Assembly (NCBI GenBank): GCA_002255575.1
Contig: NCAT01000010.1
Coordinates: forward strand, 1-64,000
Reading direction: 5' to 3'
From: Acidocella sp. 20-57-95
Lineage (GTDB): Bacteria; Pseudomonadota; Alphaproteobacteria; Acetobacterales; Acetobacteraceae
DNA: 64,000 bases
Below, piece by piece: positions 27,583-38,115 of this stretch; positions within the stretch are counted from its first letter, which is position 1; each line of letters starts with the position of its first letter. Made by a program: the position numbers and the translations under genes. The notes under the pieces were generated by a model. It did not search any database and was not told the origin of the DNA. It saw nothing but the letters and a program-made list of their open reading frames with translations.

Positions 27583-28176
27583 ATGAGCGAAGCTGCATCT
27601 GAAACGCCAAACCCGGTCATCGTAAAAAAATACGCCAACCGGCGGTTGTATAACACTGAAAGTTCCAGCTACATCACGCTGGATAATCTGGCCGAAATGG
27701 TGCGTGAAAACCGCGACTTTGTGGTGTATGACGCCAAGTCCGGCGAAGATATCACCCGTTCGGTGCTGACCCAAATTATTGTCGAAGAAGAAGGCAAGGG
27801 CAAAGCCATGTTGCCGACCAACTTCCTGCGCCAACTGATCGGCTTCTATGGCGATAATATGCAAAGTGTGGTGCCACGTTATTTGGACCAAGCGATGAGC
27901 AGCTTTGCCAAGCAGCAGGAAACCATGCGGGCAGCGATGCAGAAAACCGTTGGTGCTTTCATGCCGCCGGGTATGGAAGATGTGGGCCGCAAGAATATGG
28001 CAATGATGGAACGGGCAATGACCTTGTTCACGCCGTTCTATCGCGAAGGTGACGCGCAATTAGGGCCACAAGCGGTGAATGAGTATCAGGAAGAAATTAT
28101 GAGCCTGCGCGCCGAGGTGGAGCGTTTGCAGCAACAATTGGCGATGATGCGCGCCAAGCCCAAAAAGGCTGAATAA
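27583..28176 (+). CDS. phaR: Polyhydroxyalkanoate synthesis repressor PhaR
   Basis: 197 residues from the ATG at 27583, with AGGGGGA 10-16 bases upstream. The DNA-binding PHB/PHA accumulation regulator domain is at the N-terminus (VIVKKYANRRLYNTESSSYITLDNLAEMVRENRDFVVYDAKSGEDITRSVL), followed by the PHB-binding region (LPTNFLRQLIGFYGDNMQSVVPRYLDQ) and a coiled-coil tail (EEIMSLRAEVERLQQQLAMM). PhaR represses phasin and PHA genes until polymer binds it. Divergent from the PHA genes, so the 27422-27582 gap probably holds its operator. Confidence 0.93.
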   Translation: MSEAASETPNPVIVKKYANRRLYNTESSSYITLDNLAEMVRENRDFVVYDAKSGEDITRSVLTQIIVEEEGKGKAMLPTNFLRQLIGFYGDNMQSVVPRYLDQAMSSFAKQQETMRAAMQKTVGAFMPPGMEDVGRKNMAMMERAMTLFTPFYREGDAQLGPQAVNEYQEEIMSLRAEVERLQQQLAMMRAKPKKAE

Positions 28177-28269
28177 GCGGCCGTTACAATTGCTTGCGAT
28201 TTGACAATTTTTTAATGCGTCGGCGCGGTTAACTTCAGACATCGTTCATTTGTTTGAAGGAGTTGTCTG

Positions 28270-28422
28270 ATGAAAAAATTACTGGTGGTTTTGATGCTCG
28301 CACTGACTGCCGCACCGCTGACCGGTTGTGTGGTGGTGCCAGCCCGGCCTTATGCGGGGGCGGTATGGGTGCCGGGACATTATGGCCCGAATGGCTATTG
28401 GATTCGCGGCCATTACACGTAA
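28270..28422 (+). CDS. 50-residue lipoprotein with YxxWxxGHY repeats
   Basis: Reads MKKLLVVLMLALTAAPLTGC then VVVPARPYAG AVWVPGHYGP NGYWIRGHYT. The signal peptide ends in the lipobox LTGC (Cys20). The mature 31 residues carry two WxxGHY units, as in YXWxPGHW-type envelope proteins. The ribosome-binding site AAGGAG at 28256-28261 is excellent, supporting a real gene. Function unknown; envelope location is inferred. Confidence 0.75.
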   Translation: MKKLLVVLMLALTAAPLTGCVVVPARPYAGAVWVPGHYGPNGYWIRGHYT

Positions 28423-28504
28423 AATAGGGTAAAACTCAGGAGATCGTGCCTTCTTCAGCAGCAATGGCGAACATTACCGGGCGGCCCCCTGGACCCAGTT
28501 TCTG

Positions 28505-28963
28505 GTGTTCATGGGGTTCCTCGGCCTGTGTTTATGCGTCGGTGGCACGGCTGGCTGGCTGACCGTTGGGCCCGCCTTGGGGTGGTACGCGAGCCTGACC
28601 CACCCGCCGCTTAGCCCGCCAAATTGGCTGTTCGGGCCGGTTTGGACGCTGCTTTACGCGATGATGGCGGTATCTGCCTGGATGGTGTGGCGCGATGCCA
28701 ACCGCCCCCGCCGGCGGCGGGCGGCACTAACCGCCTGGGGTGTGCAATTGGCGTTCAATGCGTCCTGGACCCCGGTATTTTTCGGGCTGCATCTGCTGCT
28801 ACCTGGGCTGCTGGTGATTTTGGGGCTGCTGGCGGCGGTGGCCGCGACCGCCTGGAAATTCTACCGGGTGGACCGTGCTGCCGGGTTGTTGTTGCTACCC
28901 TATATTTGCTGGGTGAGTTTCGCGACTTATTTGAATGCAGGGTTCTGGTGGCTGAACCGTTGA
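28505..28963 (+). CDS. tspO: TspO/MBR-family tryptophan-rich sensory protein
   Basis: 152 residues, five helices. Signature stretches: WYASLTHPPLSPPNWLFGPVWTLLYAMMAVSAW, LAFNASWTPVFFGLH and PYICWVSFATYLNAGFWWLNR. TspO binds porphyrins and regulates tetrapyrrole or stress responses in the envelope. The start is uncertain: GTG at 28505 or ATG at 28511, with no strong ribosome-binding site. The frame is open further upstream but lacks another start codon that fits. Confidence 0.9.
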   Translation: MFMGFLGLCLCVGGTAGWLTVGPALGWYASLTHPPLSPPNWLFGPVWTLLYAMMAVSAWMVWRDANRPRRRRAALTAWGVQLAFNASWTPVFFGLHLLLPGLLVILGLLAAVAATAWKFYRVDRAAGLLLLPYICWVSFATYLNAGFWWLNR

Positions 28964-28981
28964 TGAGCTAAACAAGCTTCT

Positions 28982-29611
28982 ATGAGACAGATTTTACGCC
29001 CCGCGGCCCTGATACTAACGGCTTTTTGGTTCCATCCGGCTCTGGCGCAGATGATGCCAGGCGCTAATGCCGTCGGTTCCGGCCTGTCACCGCCGCCGTC
29101 GCCGCGGGCGCATCCGCAGGATTCCGCACCGGCGGCTTTGCCGGGCGTGGGCAATACAGGTGGCATCGCCACGGCGCCGAAGGTCGCGAAAGTGAATTCG
29201 GGTGACCCAACAACCGACCTGTTTACCGCGATCAACGCCAACAACTACGCCGACGCCCAGGACGCGATCAGCCGCGGTGCCGACCTCAACGCCCAAGACC
29301 AGCTTGGGGAAACCCCGCTCGACCTCTCGATTGCGCTGAACCACAACAATATCACCTTCATGATCCTGTCCGCCCGCAACGAAGCCGGCAGCAGCCCGAC
29401 TACCAATGGGCCCGCATACAGCCTGGCAGCGCCGAGCAAAACGCCGGCTAAAAAACTGAGCGCCGCCAAGCCAACCGTGCATACCGTGCCGGTGAAAATG
29501 GCTACTGTGCCAGCCCCAGTAAAACCCGCGCCAACACCAACCAGCAACGCCGCCACCGACCCCGGCCAAGCCAACGTATCGGTCGGGTTTTTGGGGTTCG
29601 GGCAAAAGTAA
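28982..29611 (+). CDS. Secreted or periplasmic ankyrin-repeat protein
   Basis: 209 residues. Signal peptide about 1-22 (ending ALAQ), a proline-rich spacer (28-65), then a short ankyrin region (about 76-130) with DLFTAINANNYADAQDAISRGADLNAQDQLGETPLDLSIALNHNNITFMIL. The C-terminus is a low-complexity P/A/K/T tail ending VSVGFLGFGQK. Only about one and a half repeats are visible. No known partner. It follows tspO by 18 bases and may share its transcript. Confidence 0.7.
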   Translation: MRQILRPAALILTAFWFHPALAQMMPGANAVGSGLSPPPSPRAHPQDSAPAALPGVGNTGGIATAPKVAKVNSGDPTTDLFTAINANNYADAQDAISRGADLNAQDQLGETPLDLSIALNHNNITFMILSARNEAGSSPTTNGPAYSLAAPSKTPAKKLSAAKPTVHTVPVKMATVPAPVKPAPTPTSNAATDPGQANVSVGFLGFGQK

Positions 29612-29654
29612 GTAACGTCAGGGGACGCCGTCCCCTGGCCTTACTTGCCTAATT

Positions 29655-30797
29655 TCAGACCCGTTCCAAAATCAGGGCGATGCCTTGGCCGCCGCCGATG
29701 CACATGGTGGCCAGCGCGTAGCGTTTTTGGGTGCGGTGGAGTTCATAGATGGCTTTAATGGCGATGATGGTGCCGGAGGCACCGATCGGGTGGCCGAGCG
29801 CGATGGCACCGCCGTTGGGATTTACTTTGGCGGGGTCGAGGTTGAGGTCGCGGGAGACGGCGCATGCCTGGGCAGCGAAGGCTTCGTTGGATTCCACGAT
29901 GTCGATGTCGGCGGCGGTGAGCCCGGCTTTTTTCAGGGCTTTTTGTGAGGCGGGGATGGGGCCGAGGCCCATATAGCTGGGTTCCACGCCGGCATGGCCG
30001 TAGGCGACGATGCGGGCGAGCGGATTGGCGTTTCGCTTGGTGACTTCACCGCTGCTCATCAGCACCACGGCGGCACCGGCATCATTCAGGCCAGAGGCGT
30101 TGCCCGCTGTCACTGAGCCGTCTTTTTTGAAGGCCGGTTTCAGGGCGCTGAGTTTATCGGCGCTGATGTCATCGCGCACATGCTCATCGGTGGTGAATTC
30201 AACCGGGCCTTTGCGGGACGGCAGTTCGACCGGCGTGATCTGGCTGGTGAAGTAGCCTTGGGCAATGGCGTGGGCGGCGCGCCGGTGGGATTCGAGCGCG
30301 AATTCGTCTTGCTCGTCGCGGGTGATTTGGTAGCGTGTGGCGATGTTTTCGGCAGTGATGCCCATATGGCCATTGCCGAACGGGTCGTGCAACGCACCAA
30401 CCACCATATCCATAACTTTACCATCGCCGAGGCGCGCGCCCCAGCGTTCGTTGGGGAGCAAATAGCCGCCGCGCGACATCGATTCCGCGCCGCCACCGAT
30501 GGTGATATCGGCATCGCCGAGCATGATGGTTTGGGCGGCGGTGATGATGGCCTGCAGGCCGGAGCCACATAAGCGATTGACGGTGAGGGCGGGGGTTTCG
30601 ATGGGAATACCGGCATCGACCGCGGCCACGCGCGAGATATAGGCATCGCGCGGCTCGGTGTGGATGACATTGCCCATGACCACATGCTGAATTTCGGTGG
30701 GGGCGAGCCCGGCTTGGGTGAGGGCAGCGCGGATGACGATTTCGCCGAGTTTGGTGGGCGGGATGTCTTTCAGGCTTTCCGGAGACGATAAACACAT
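29655..30797 (-). CDS. Acetyl-CoA acyltransferase (thiolase) with a damaged 5' end
   Basis: 380 residues from the ATG at 30797. Catalytic parts are intact: Cys in NRLCGSGLQAI, His in GHPIGASGT and Cys in TMCIGGGQGIA. The normal thiolase N-terminus (VxxxRTPIG...) is missing: an ATG at 30804 opens MQDVFIVSG, exactly as thiolases begin, but then shifts frame, while the main frame resumes as ESLKDIPPTKLGEIVI. About ten residues (the RTAIG loop) plus a frame change have been lost. Translation from the second ATG (30797) would give a protein lacking the first beta strand. It may be a decaying paralog of phaA or still partly active. Confidence 0.75.
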   Translation of the reverse strand: MCLSSPESLKDIPPTKLGEIVIRAALTQAGLAPTEIQHVVMGNVIHTEPRDAYISRVAAVDAGIPIETPALTVNRLCGSGLQAIITAAQTIMLGDADITIGGGAESMSRGGYLLPNERWGARLGDGKVMDMVVGALHDPFGNGHMGITAENIATRYQITRDEQDEFALESHRRAAHAIAQGYFTSQITPVELPSRKGPVEFTTDEHVRDDISADKLSALKPAFKKDGSVTAGNASGLNDAGAAVVLMSSGEVTKRNANPLARIVAYGHAGVEPSYMGLGPIPASQKALKKAGLTAADIDIVESNEAFAAQACAVSRDLNLDPAKVNPNGGAIALGHPIGASGTIIAIKAIYELHRTQKRYALATMCIGGGQGIALILERV

Positions 30798-30829
30798 CTT
30801 GCATGAGGCTTTTCCTTGCAGGGATTAGG

Positions 30830-31627
30830 TTATTTGCAGGTGGAGGCGGGGATGGAGAGCTTATCGAGCGTGCCACGCATTACGAAGTCACCGAAATCGA
30901 GCATGATATTATCGGCGACCCCATCATCGTAATAGCGCATCTGGCTGCGGAAATTTGGGTTTTGGTCGGCGTGTTTGCTGTCGTAGAAGGCGATGTCCAC
31001 ATCGCTGCTGGGGAGTTTGGCAAGTGCCGGATATTTGTTTTTCAGCGGGCCGTTATGGCCGAGGATGGCGATGAAGGTGTTTTGGGCGCCGGAATCTGAG
31101 GTGCCGTCGAATAACGGGACAGCGATTGTTTTGGCGCCATCGGTGCCGCCTTTCAGCAATGTTTCAGTATGCGCCATGGGGAACAAGGTGCCGGGTGGCA
31201 GCTTCATCAGGCGGCCAGCAGGGGTGGTGTAGACCACCTGGCCAGCATTGTCGGGGCCGGTATGGGTGGCGGTGCCGGCGTCATCCGTGGTGAGTTTACC
31301 GTCATTATCGCGTTCACGCAGGGTGAAGGTGAGGGTTTTACCGTCCTTGGTTTCCCAGGTCATGTAGTCTGAGACTGATTTGTTCAGCGAGCCGTCAGCG
31401 TTGCGGATGAGGAGCGTCATGTGCTGGGTGGTGCCCCAGCCGGTGCAGCCATCAATCACGGAGAAGCGCATCGCGCCTGTAGCACCGGTGACATCATGCG
31501 TGCGGACTTTGGCGAGGGTGAGCGTGTAGGTGGCATCCTGGCCGGTAAGGGCGCTGGCAATATTGTCAGCCAGTGCGAGGCCGGGGGTGAGGGCGGCGAG
31601 AACGGCGAGGGTAGGAAGGTATTTCAT
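30830..31627 (-). CDS. eipB: EipB-family (DUF1849) envelope integrity protein
   Basis: 265 residues with a signal peptide (about 1-20, ending ALAD). Beta-rich throughout. Two cysteines, one in VIDGCTGWGTTQ and one four residues from the C-terminus (ASTCK), fit the conserved disulfide of EipB, the periplasmic beta-spiral protein needed for envelope integrity in Brucella. The family is widespread in alphaproteobacteria. It lies just upstream of the thiolase gene on the same strand. No regulation is evident. Confidence 0.85.
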   Translation of the reverse strand: MKYLPTLAVLAALTPGLALADNIASALTGQDATYTLTLAKVRTHDVTGATGAMRFSVIDGCTGWGTTQHMTLLIRNADGSLNKSVSDYMTWETKDGKTLTFTLRERDNDGKLTTDDAGTATHTGPDNAGQVVYTTPAGRLMKLPPGTLFPMAHTETLLKGGTDGAKTIAVPLFDGTSDSGAQNTFIAILGHNGPLKNKYPALAKLPSSDVDIAFYDSKHADQNPNFRSQMRYYDDGVADNIMLDFGDFVMRGTLDKLSIPASTCK

Positions 31628-31756
31628 GAGGAGACTATAGGAACAGTTTGGCCGGGACAGTCAAACACAGCACAATTTATTTGTGTTGGCTTATCCCTAA
31701 TGGTGCGGCGTGCGCGCATTGTCACAGTCCATTTTGCTTGGCTGGTGCATCGGTTA

Positions 31757-31800
31757 TCATGGATTGCTCTGGCGCTGCCGCGTTTCGCAATGACGGGGGT
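31757..31800. repeat. Dispersed-repeat-like palindrome next to uvrB
   Basis: The gap between eipB and the uvrB 3' end holds CATGGATTGC...GCAATGACGGGG with a GC-rich centre. GGATTGC and GCAATGAC pair as the arms. This matches the general form of small intergenic palindromes scattered in alphaproteobacterial genomes. Copy number elsewhere cannot be seen here. Confidence 0.4.
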
Positions 31801-31804
31801 GGCA

Positions 31805-33979
<2,175 letters not shown>

Positions 33980-34023
33980 AGACCTTTATATGGCGGCTTT
34001 AGGGCCGGCTGCCAGAGCCTTCA

Positions 34024-35457
34024 TCACACCGTCTGGGTGGGCAGTGAGAGAATGGCGCGTACCCCTGGGCGGTTATCGGCCAAGGTCAGCGTGCCGCTAT
34101 GCAACTGCGCGACCGCCGCGACCAAAGACAGGCCAAGCCCAGACCCGGCGGTATGGCGCGCCGATTCTGCGCGATAAAAACGCTCAGTGGCGCGGCTACG
34201 GTCTTCTTCGGGAATGCCAGGTCCATTATCAGCGACGATAATCTCAATCACCCCGCTTTCGATCTGCGCGGTAAAGCGGATATAACTGCCTTGCGGCGAA
34301 AATTTCAGCGCGTTGTCTAAAAGGTTGGTCACCGCCTGCTGAATAAGCTGGCGATCACCCAGAAGCGGGAGTTTTTCTGCGATGGTGGTTTTGAGGTACA
34401 GCCCATTTTCCTCGGCCACCGCATGGTAAAGCTCGTCGATATCTATCAGGAGCGGTGTTAAGTCGATTTTGGCAAAGGCCGAACGCCGTGCCCCGGCTTC
34501 AATTTCCGCGATGCGGAGTAAGGCCTGGAACACGGCGACAATGCCGTCCAGGTCATCCGTGGCTTGTTCGATGGCGGCTTTCAGCTCCTGCGTTGTGTTC
34601 GCGTGCAGGCTGGCATCTTCCAGCCGGGTGCGCGCACGGGTGATTGGCGTGCGCAAATCATGCGCGATGGAGTTGGAAACTTCCCGCACCCCATCCATCA
34701 AGCGGGTAATACGTTCCAGCATGTCGTTAATAATCTGGGCAAGTTCATCGAACTCGTCGCCGTCGCCGGTTTGTGGCACGCGGCGGGCTAAATCGCCACG
34801 TGAAATGGCGCGGGTGGTGGTGGAAATTTCGCGGATCATGCGGCGGAACAGGGAACGTATGACCAAGGCGCCGATCAGTCCAAGCACGGCCATCATGCCC
34901 ATGGCCCAGAGCAGCCCGTCTTGCAGCACGTGCCGCAATTCGGCGCGGGCCCGCACGTCACGCCCCACCAGCAACTGGTCGCCCCCAACCACTGTGTAGG
35001 CGCGCAGCAACGCGATGGAATTCACCCCTTGGCGGGTGACCGGTAATTCGTACCAGGTTTCGGTCTGCGTGAGGCCCTGCGGCCAACGGTCCAGATTGCC
35101 GACGATATGGTTGCCGAGCGGGTCGATGAGCAAATAGATCGCATCGCCATCCACATTATTGGCCAGACGATCCCGAATGGCCAACGCCAAAGATGGCACC
35201 CCGCCGACGGTCAAATGGTCGCCCAGCGCCGTAGCGTCGTTACGGATCGCCACTTCCACCTGCCGCTGTAATAGCCCGACGGTGGAATACCAAAGTGATA
35301 CCGCCAACGCGAAGGCGCTAAGGCCAAATACGGCGGCATAAACCAGCGCCAGCCGGATACCGGCCGAACGGATCAGCGGCTTCGCGCGCCGCCTGACCCG
35401 CTTGGGCTTCACTGGCTCAGTGATCGTCAAAAGATCGTCCAATCTACCCCGCCGCAA
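34024..35457 (-). CDS. Sensor histidine kinase (HAMP type)
   Basis: 477 residues. Helix 1 (about 33-56), periplasmic loop (57-180), helix 2 (about 181-203), HAMP, then the HisKA dimer helix with H266 in NSIAHDLRTPITRAR. ATPase motifs: LLDNALKF (N box), VADNGPGIPEEDR (G1) and TAGSGLGLSLV (G2). The start may be the TTG at 35457 or a later GTG. It lies 15 bases after the response regulator, so the two form a two-component pair. The signal is unknown. Confidence 0.93.
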   Translation of the reverse strand: MRRGRLDDLLTITEPVKPKRVRRRAKPLIRSAGIRLALVYAAVFGLSAFALAVSLWYSTVGLLQRQVEVAIRNDATALGDHLTVGGVPSLALAIRDRLANNVDGDAIYLLIDPLGNHIVGNLDRWPQGLTQTETWYELPVTRQGVNSIALLRAYTVVGGDQLLVGRDVRARAELRHVLQDGLLWAMGMMAVLGLIGALVIRSLFRRMIREISTTTRAISRGDLARRVPQTGDGDEFDELAQIINDMLERITRLMDGVREVSNSIAHDLRTPITRARTRLEDASLHANTTQELKAAIEQATDDLDGIVAVFQALLRIAEIEAGARRSAFAKIDLTPLLIDIDELYHAVAEENGLYLKTTIAEKLPLLGDRQLIQQAVTNLLDNALKFSPQGSYIRFTAQIESGVIEIIVADNGPGIPEEDRSRATERFYRAESARHTAGSGLGLSLVAAVAQLHSGTLTLADNRPGVRAILSLPTQTV

Positions 35458-35472
35458 TTGCCTACAGGCAGA

Positions 35473-36156
35473 TTACACGTCCTCGCTGCGTAACATATAG
35501 CCCGCGTTGCGCACCGTATGGAGCAACGGGATTTCAAATGGTTTATCGATTTTCTGGCGTAGGCGGGAAATATGCACGTCGATCACGTTGGTTTGCGGGT
35601 CGAAATGATAGTCCCATACGCCTTCCAGCAACATGGTGCGGGTGACCACCTGGCCAGCGTGCCGCATCAGGTATTCCAATAGGCGGAACTCGCGCGGCTG
35701 CAGGTCGATCTTTTGGCCGGAGCGCTTAACACCACGCGCCAGCAAATCAATCTCAAGGTCACCCACGGCAAGCTTGGTGGTAGGACCGTCGGTTTTGCCG
35801 CGACGGGTCAGTGCTTCAACGCGCGCCAGCAACTCGGCGAAGGCGAACGGCTTGGTCAGGTAGTCATCGCCGCCGGCTTTCAGGCCCTTCACCCGGTCAT
35901 CCACCTGGCTCAAGGCTGAGAGGAATACCACCGGTGTGACATTATCCTGGGCCCGCAGGGTTTCCAGCAAGCGCAGGCCGTCGATCCCGCCCGGGAGCAT
36001 CCGGTCCAGGATGATGGCGTCGAAATTCTCGGATGCCGCCAAAAACAGCCCGTCTCGGCCATTATCGGCATGTTCAACCGTGTGGCCCGCTTCGCGCAGC
36101 CCCTTCACGACGAAGCCGGCTACATCCTTGTCGTCTTCCACGACGAGTATCCGCAT
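35473..36156 (-). CDS. OmpR/PhoB-family response regulator
   Basis: 227 residues from the ATG at 36156 with GGAGG upstream; the longer frame (to 36234) lacks support. Receiver domain with D51 (IILDRMLPGGIDG), acidic pair D8-D9 and the lysine in LTKPFAF. The C-terminal winged helix (about 127-227) contains LQPREFRLLEYLMRHAGQVVTRTMLLEGVWDYHFDPQTNVIDVHISRLRQKID. Phosphorylated by the adjacent kinase, it acts as a transcription factor; targets unknown. Confidence 0.94.
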   Translation of the reverse strand: MRILVVEDDKDVAGFVVKGLREAGHTVEHADNGRDGLFLAASENFDAIILDRMLPGGIDGLRLLETLRAQDNVTPVVFLSALSQVDDRVKGLKAGGDDYLTKPFAFAELLARVEALTRRGKTDGPTTKLAVGDLEIDLLARGVKRSGQKIDLQPREFRLLEYLMRHAGQVVTRTMLLEGVWDYHFDPQTNVIDVHISRLRQKIDKPFEIPLLHTVRNAGYMLRSEDV

Positions 36157-36444
36157 TTCAAATCCTCCACCGCGCACTGGCCGGCGCGTCATTAATGCAA
36201 CATGAGCCAACGATATATGGACGTGGTCATCCAATGTTCAAAGCACATTAACAACGGGTGGGTTTCAAGCAATGGTCCGTGTAGTGTGAAATAATCGTAA
36301 CAATTTTAACAATTATGAGATTATACCGCCGTATGATTGCCATGTTTGCAGTCTATGCTGACCCGCAACAAATAGATTTTCTTTAATGTTGAAATGATCG
36401 CCGCAACGCCCGACATCATATCTACCAACGTGAAGGAGTATTCC
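36157..36444. other. AT-rich gap between the response regulator and the YqjD-like gene
   Basis: About 290 bases between divergent genes. The AT-rich stretch at 36285-36330 is a likely promoter area for one or both, but no specific operator is convincing. AAGGAG at 36433-36438 is the ribosome-binding site of the downstream gene. Confidence 0.4.
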
Positions 36445-36783
36445 ATGGACGCGTCTTCAACTGATACCGCGACTGTTGACCTTGAATTCCTCGCCCAAGA
36501 ATTTAACCGGTTCCGTTCTGAACTAGCGGGTATGAAACACAAGCTGAGCGACAATGCCGCCGCCGCGCTCGACCAGATGGGGGCTTACCTGAACCGCGAC
36601 GCGGTGTCCTCGCGCCTCTCCACTCTGGAAGCTGAGTTTGATAAACTCTCTGGTAAGGTAAAAGATTCCAGCAAGGTCGCGGTTGACCGGTTGGAAGCCG
36701 AAGTGACCGAGCGGCCGCTGGCAGCGCTGGCGGTGGCGTTCGGGGTGGGGCTAATGGCCGCACAATTGCTGCGCCGCAAGTAA
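36445..36783 (+). CDS. YqjD/ElaB-like (DUF883) membrane-anchored protein
   Basis: 112 residues from the ATG at 36445 (AAGGAG six bases upstream). A long amphipathic helical part (about 10-85) is followed by one glycine-containing membrane helix (PLAALAVAFGVGLMAAQLL) and the basic end RRK. This layout matches DUF883 proteins, which in E. coli associate with ribosomes and the inner membrane in stationary phase. It precedes a YqjE-like gene, the same order as the E. coli yqjDE pair. Confidence 0.8.
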   Translation: MDASSTDTATVDLEFLAQEFNRFRSELAGMKHKLSDNAAAALDQMGAYLNRDAVSSRLSTLEAEFDKLSGKVKDSSKVAVDRLEAEVTERPLAALAVAFGVGLMAAQLLRRK

Positions 36784-36821
36784 GCGCCCCTGATAACCTC
36801 TTGCCGACAGGGCGCTGAACC

Positions 36822-37214
36822 ATGAATTTCTCCCGCCGTTTCAGCGCCTTGTTGCAGCATTACGGACTCGGCTTGGGGCTTGGGGTTGCCGTGCTCATCA
36901 TCGGCCTCTCTGGCCTCGGCTTTCTCATCGCCGCCTATTTTATCTGGCTGACAACCCATTTTGCCCCAGCCCCGGCGGCTGCCATCACCGGTGCTACCCT
37001 GTTCATCCTCGCCGCTCTGGCCGCCATCATTGGGGCGCGGGTCATCAAAGCCGTGAAGAAACCGCACGCCAGCCTGTTTGGCGATCTCAGTATGCTGAGC
37101 ATGGGCATTAAGCTCGCCTCACTGCTGGTGCGCCGAGACCCCAAGAAGGCCGTTATCCTGGCCGCCATAGCGGGTGCCGTGGCAGAATATGTGCTCAGCG
37201 AGGATAAGACGTAG
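36822..37214 (+). CDS. YqjE-like / phage-holin superfamily III membrane protein
   Basis: 130 residues. Two adjacent helices (LGLGVAVLIIGLSGLGFLIAAYFIWL and AAAITGATLFILAALAAIIGARV), then an amphipathic C-terminal half. Members of Phage_holin_3_6 usually follow DUF883 genes. Likely an inner-membrane protein working with the upstream product; function unknown. It converges with the iron-ABC operon. Confidence 0.75.
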   Translation: MNFSRRFSALLQHYGLGLGLGVAVLIIGLSGLGFLIAAYFIWLTTHFAPAPAAAITGATLFILAALAAIIGARVIKAVKKPHASLFGDLSMLSMGIKLASLLVRRDPKKAVILAAIAGAVAEYVLSEDKT

Positions 37215-37231
37215 CGGTTAAACGCCGCCCC

Positions 37232-37399
37232 TCAATGTTTGGCGAGGTAGGCAGCGCCAGCCAACAAGCAAGCCGGTAACACGAAGCCTGCCATAATTGC
37301 GGCCGGGGTGTGCAGCAATGTCACGGCGATCACGATACAAGCGCCCGCGACACTCAGCGTATATTTGTCACCGAATATGGTTTTGATGAAGCCTTGCAT
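37232..37399 (-). CDS. 55-residue membrane protein at the end of the ABC operon
   Basis: The ATG at 37399 overlaps the stop of the COG4280-like gene as TAATG, so it is coupled to it. The translation starts MQGFIKTIFGDKYTLSV and contains two hydrophobic segments (AGACIVIAVTLLHTPAA and IMAGFVLPACLLAGAAYLA) ending KH. No similarity is recognised. Small size and coupling suggest an accessory subunit or chaperone for the preceding membrane protein. Confidence 0.65.
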   Translation of the reverse strand: MQGFIKTIFGDKYTLSVAGACIVIAVTLLHTPAAIMAGFVLPACLLAGAAYLAKH

Positions 37400-38115
37400 T
37401 AGATGGTCCCTGCGGTGAGAGGTTTTGCACGGTAAAGCCGGATCAGTCCGAGGCCGCCGAGGATATAGAAAGCGAACAGCGCCAGTAAGGACGTATCGCC
37501 CAGCGGCCAGTCATAGCCGAGTGATTCTAAAATCCAGAAGGTGCCGAAACTTAAAATGCCGGAGCCGACAGTGAATTTGATGGTGTTTTCTGGCACTTTG
37601 GCGAGCGGCTTGCGGGCCAGCGCACCGGCGATGCACACCACCAACAACGCGACAATGGCAGCGCTGCTGGCGGCCAGTGTGTGGTGCGTTTGCACGCCGA
37701 GGGCGACGACAATGAGCCAAACTTCCAGCCCTTCCAGCAACATGCCGTTAAACGCGATCCACCAGGCAGCGCGTTCTTCGTGAATGTCCGCGCGGGCGCG
37801 CAAACCGGCAAACTCAGCATCCTCATCATGAAGCTTCTTCAGCCCGGCGCCGCGCGCAATGGCTTTGCCCAGCCAGCGCACCCCAAACAAGGTAAGAAAC
37901 ACGCCGATGACGAATTGCAGGATCGAGATGTCGTGAATCATGGTCAGGATGACGCTGCCGATGGTGGTCAGCACCGCCAGAAACAGCAAGGCCGCTCCCG
38001 CCGCGCCGAGCGCACGTGGCCAGCCGATTGAGAGGGCGACGGCCAGAATGATGGTATAGGCTTCCACCCATTCAACCGTGGCGGTGAGGTAGGTGGCAAT
38101 TAAGGCTCCCATCAT
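37399..38115 (-). CDS. COG4280-like polytopic membrane protein in a metal-ABC operon
   Basis: 238 residues, about seven helices in two halves. Each half begins with a similar acidic motif: TATVEWVEAYTIILAV near the N-terminus and NGMLLEGLEVWLIVVAL (about 125). Paired ExxE motifs in inverted halves recall iron permease FTR1 (REGLE) and cation exchangers. An acidic/basic cytoplasmic loop (AGLKKLHDEDAEFAGLRARADIHEE) separates them. The ATG overlaps the ABC ATPase stop (ATGA). A metal transporter or permease partner is inferred. Confidence 0.6.
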   Translation of the reverse strand: MMGALIATYLTATVEWVEAYTIILAVALSIGWPRALGAAGAALLFLAVLTTIGSVILTMIHDISILQFVIGVFLTLFGVRWLGKAIARGAGLKKLHDEDAEFAGLRARADIHEERAAWWIAFNGMLLEGLEVWLIVVALGVQTHHTLAASSAAIVALLVVCIAGALARKPLAKVPENTIKFTVGSGILSFGTFWILESLGYDWPLGDTSLLALFAFYILGGLGLIRLYRAKPLTAGTI

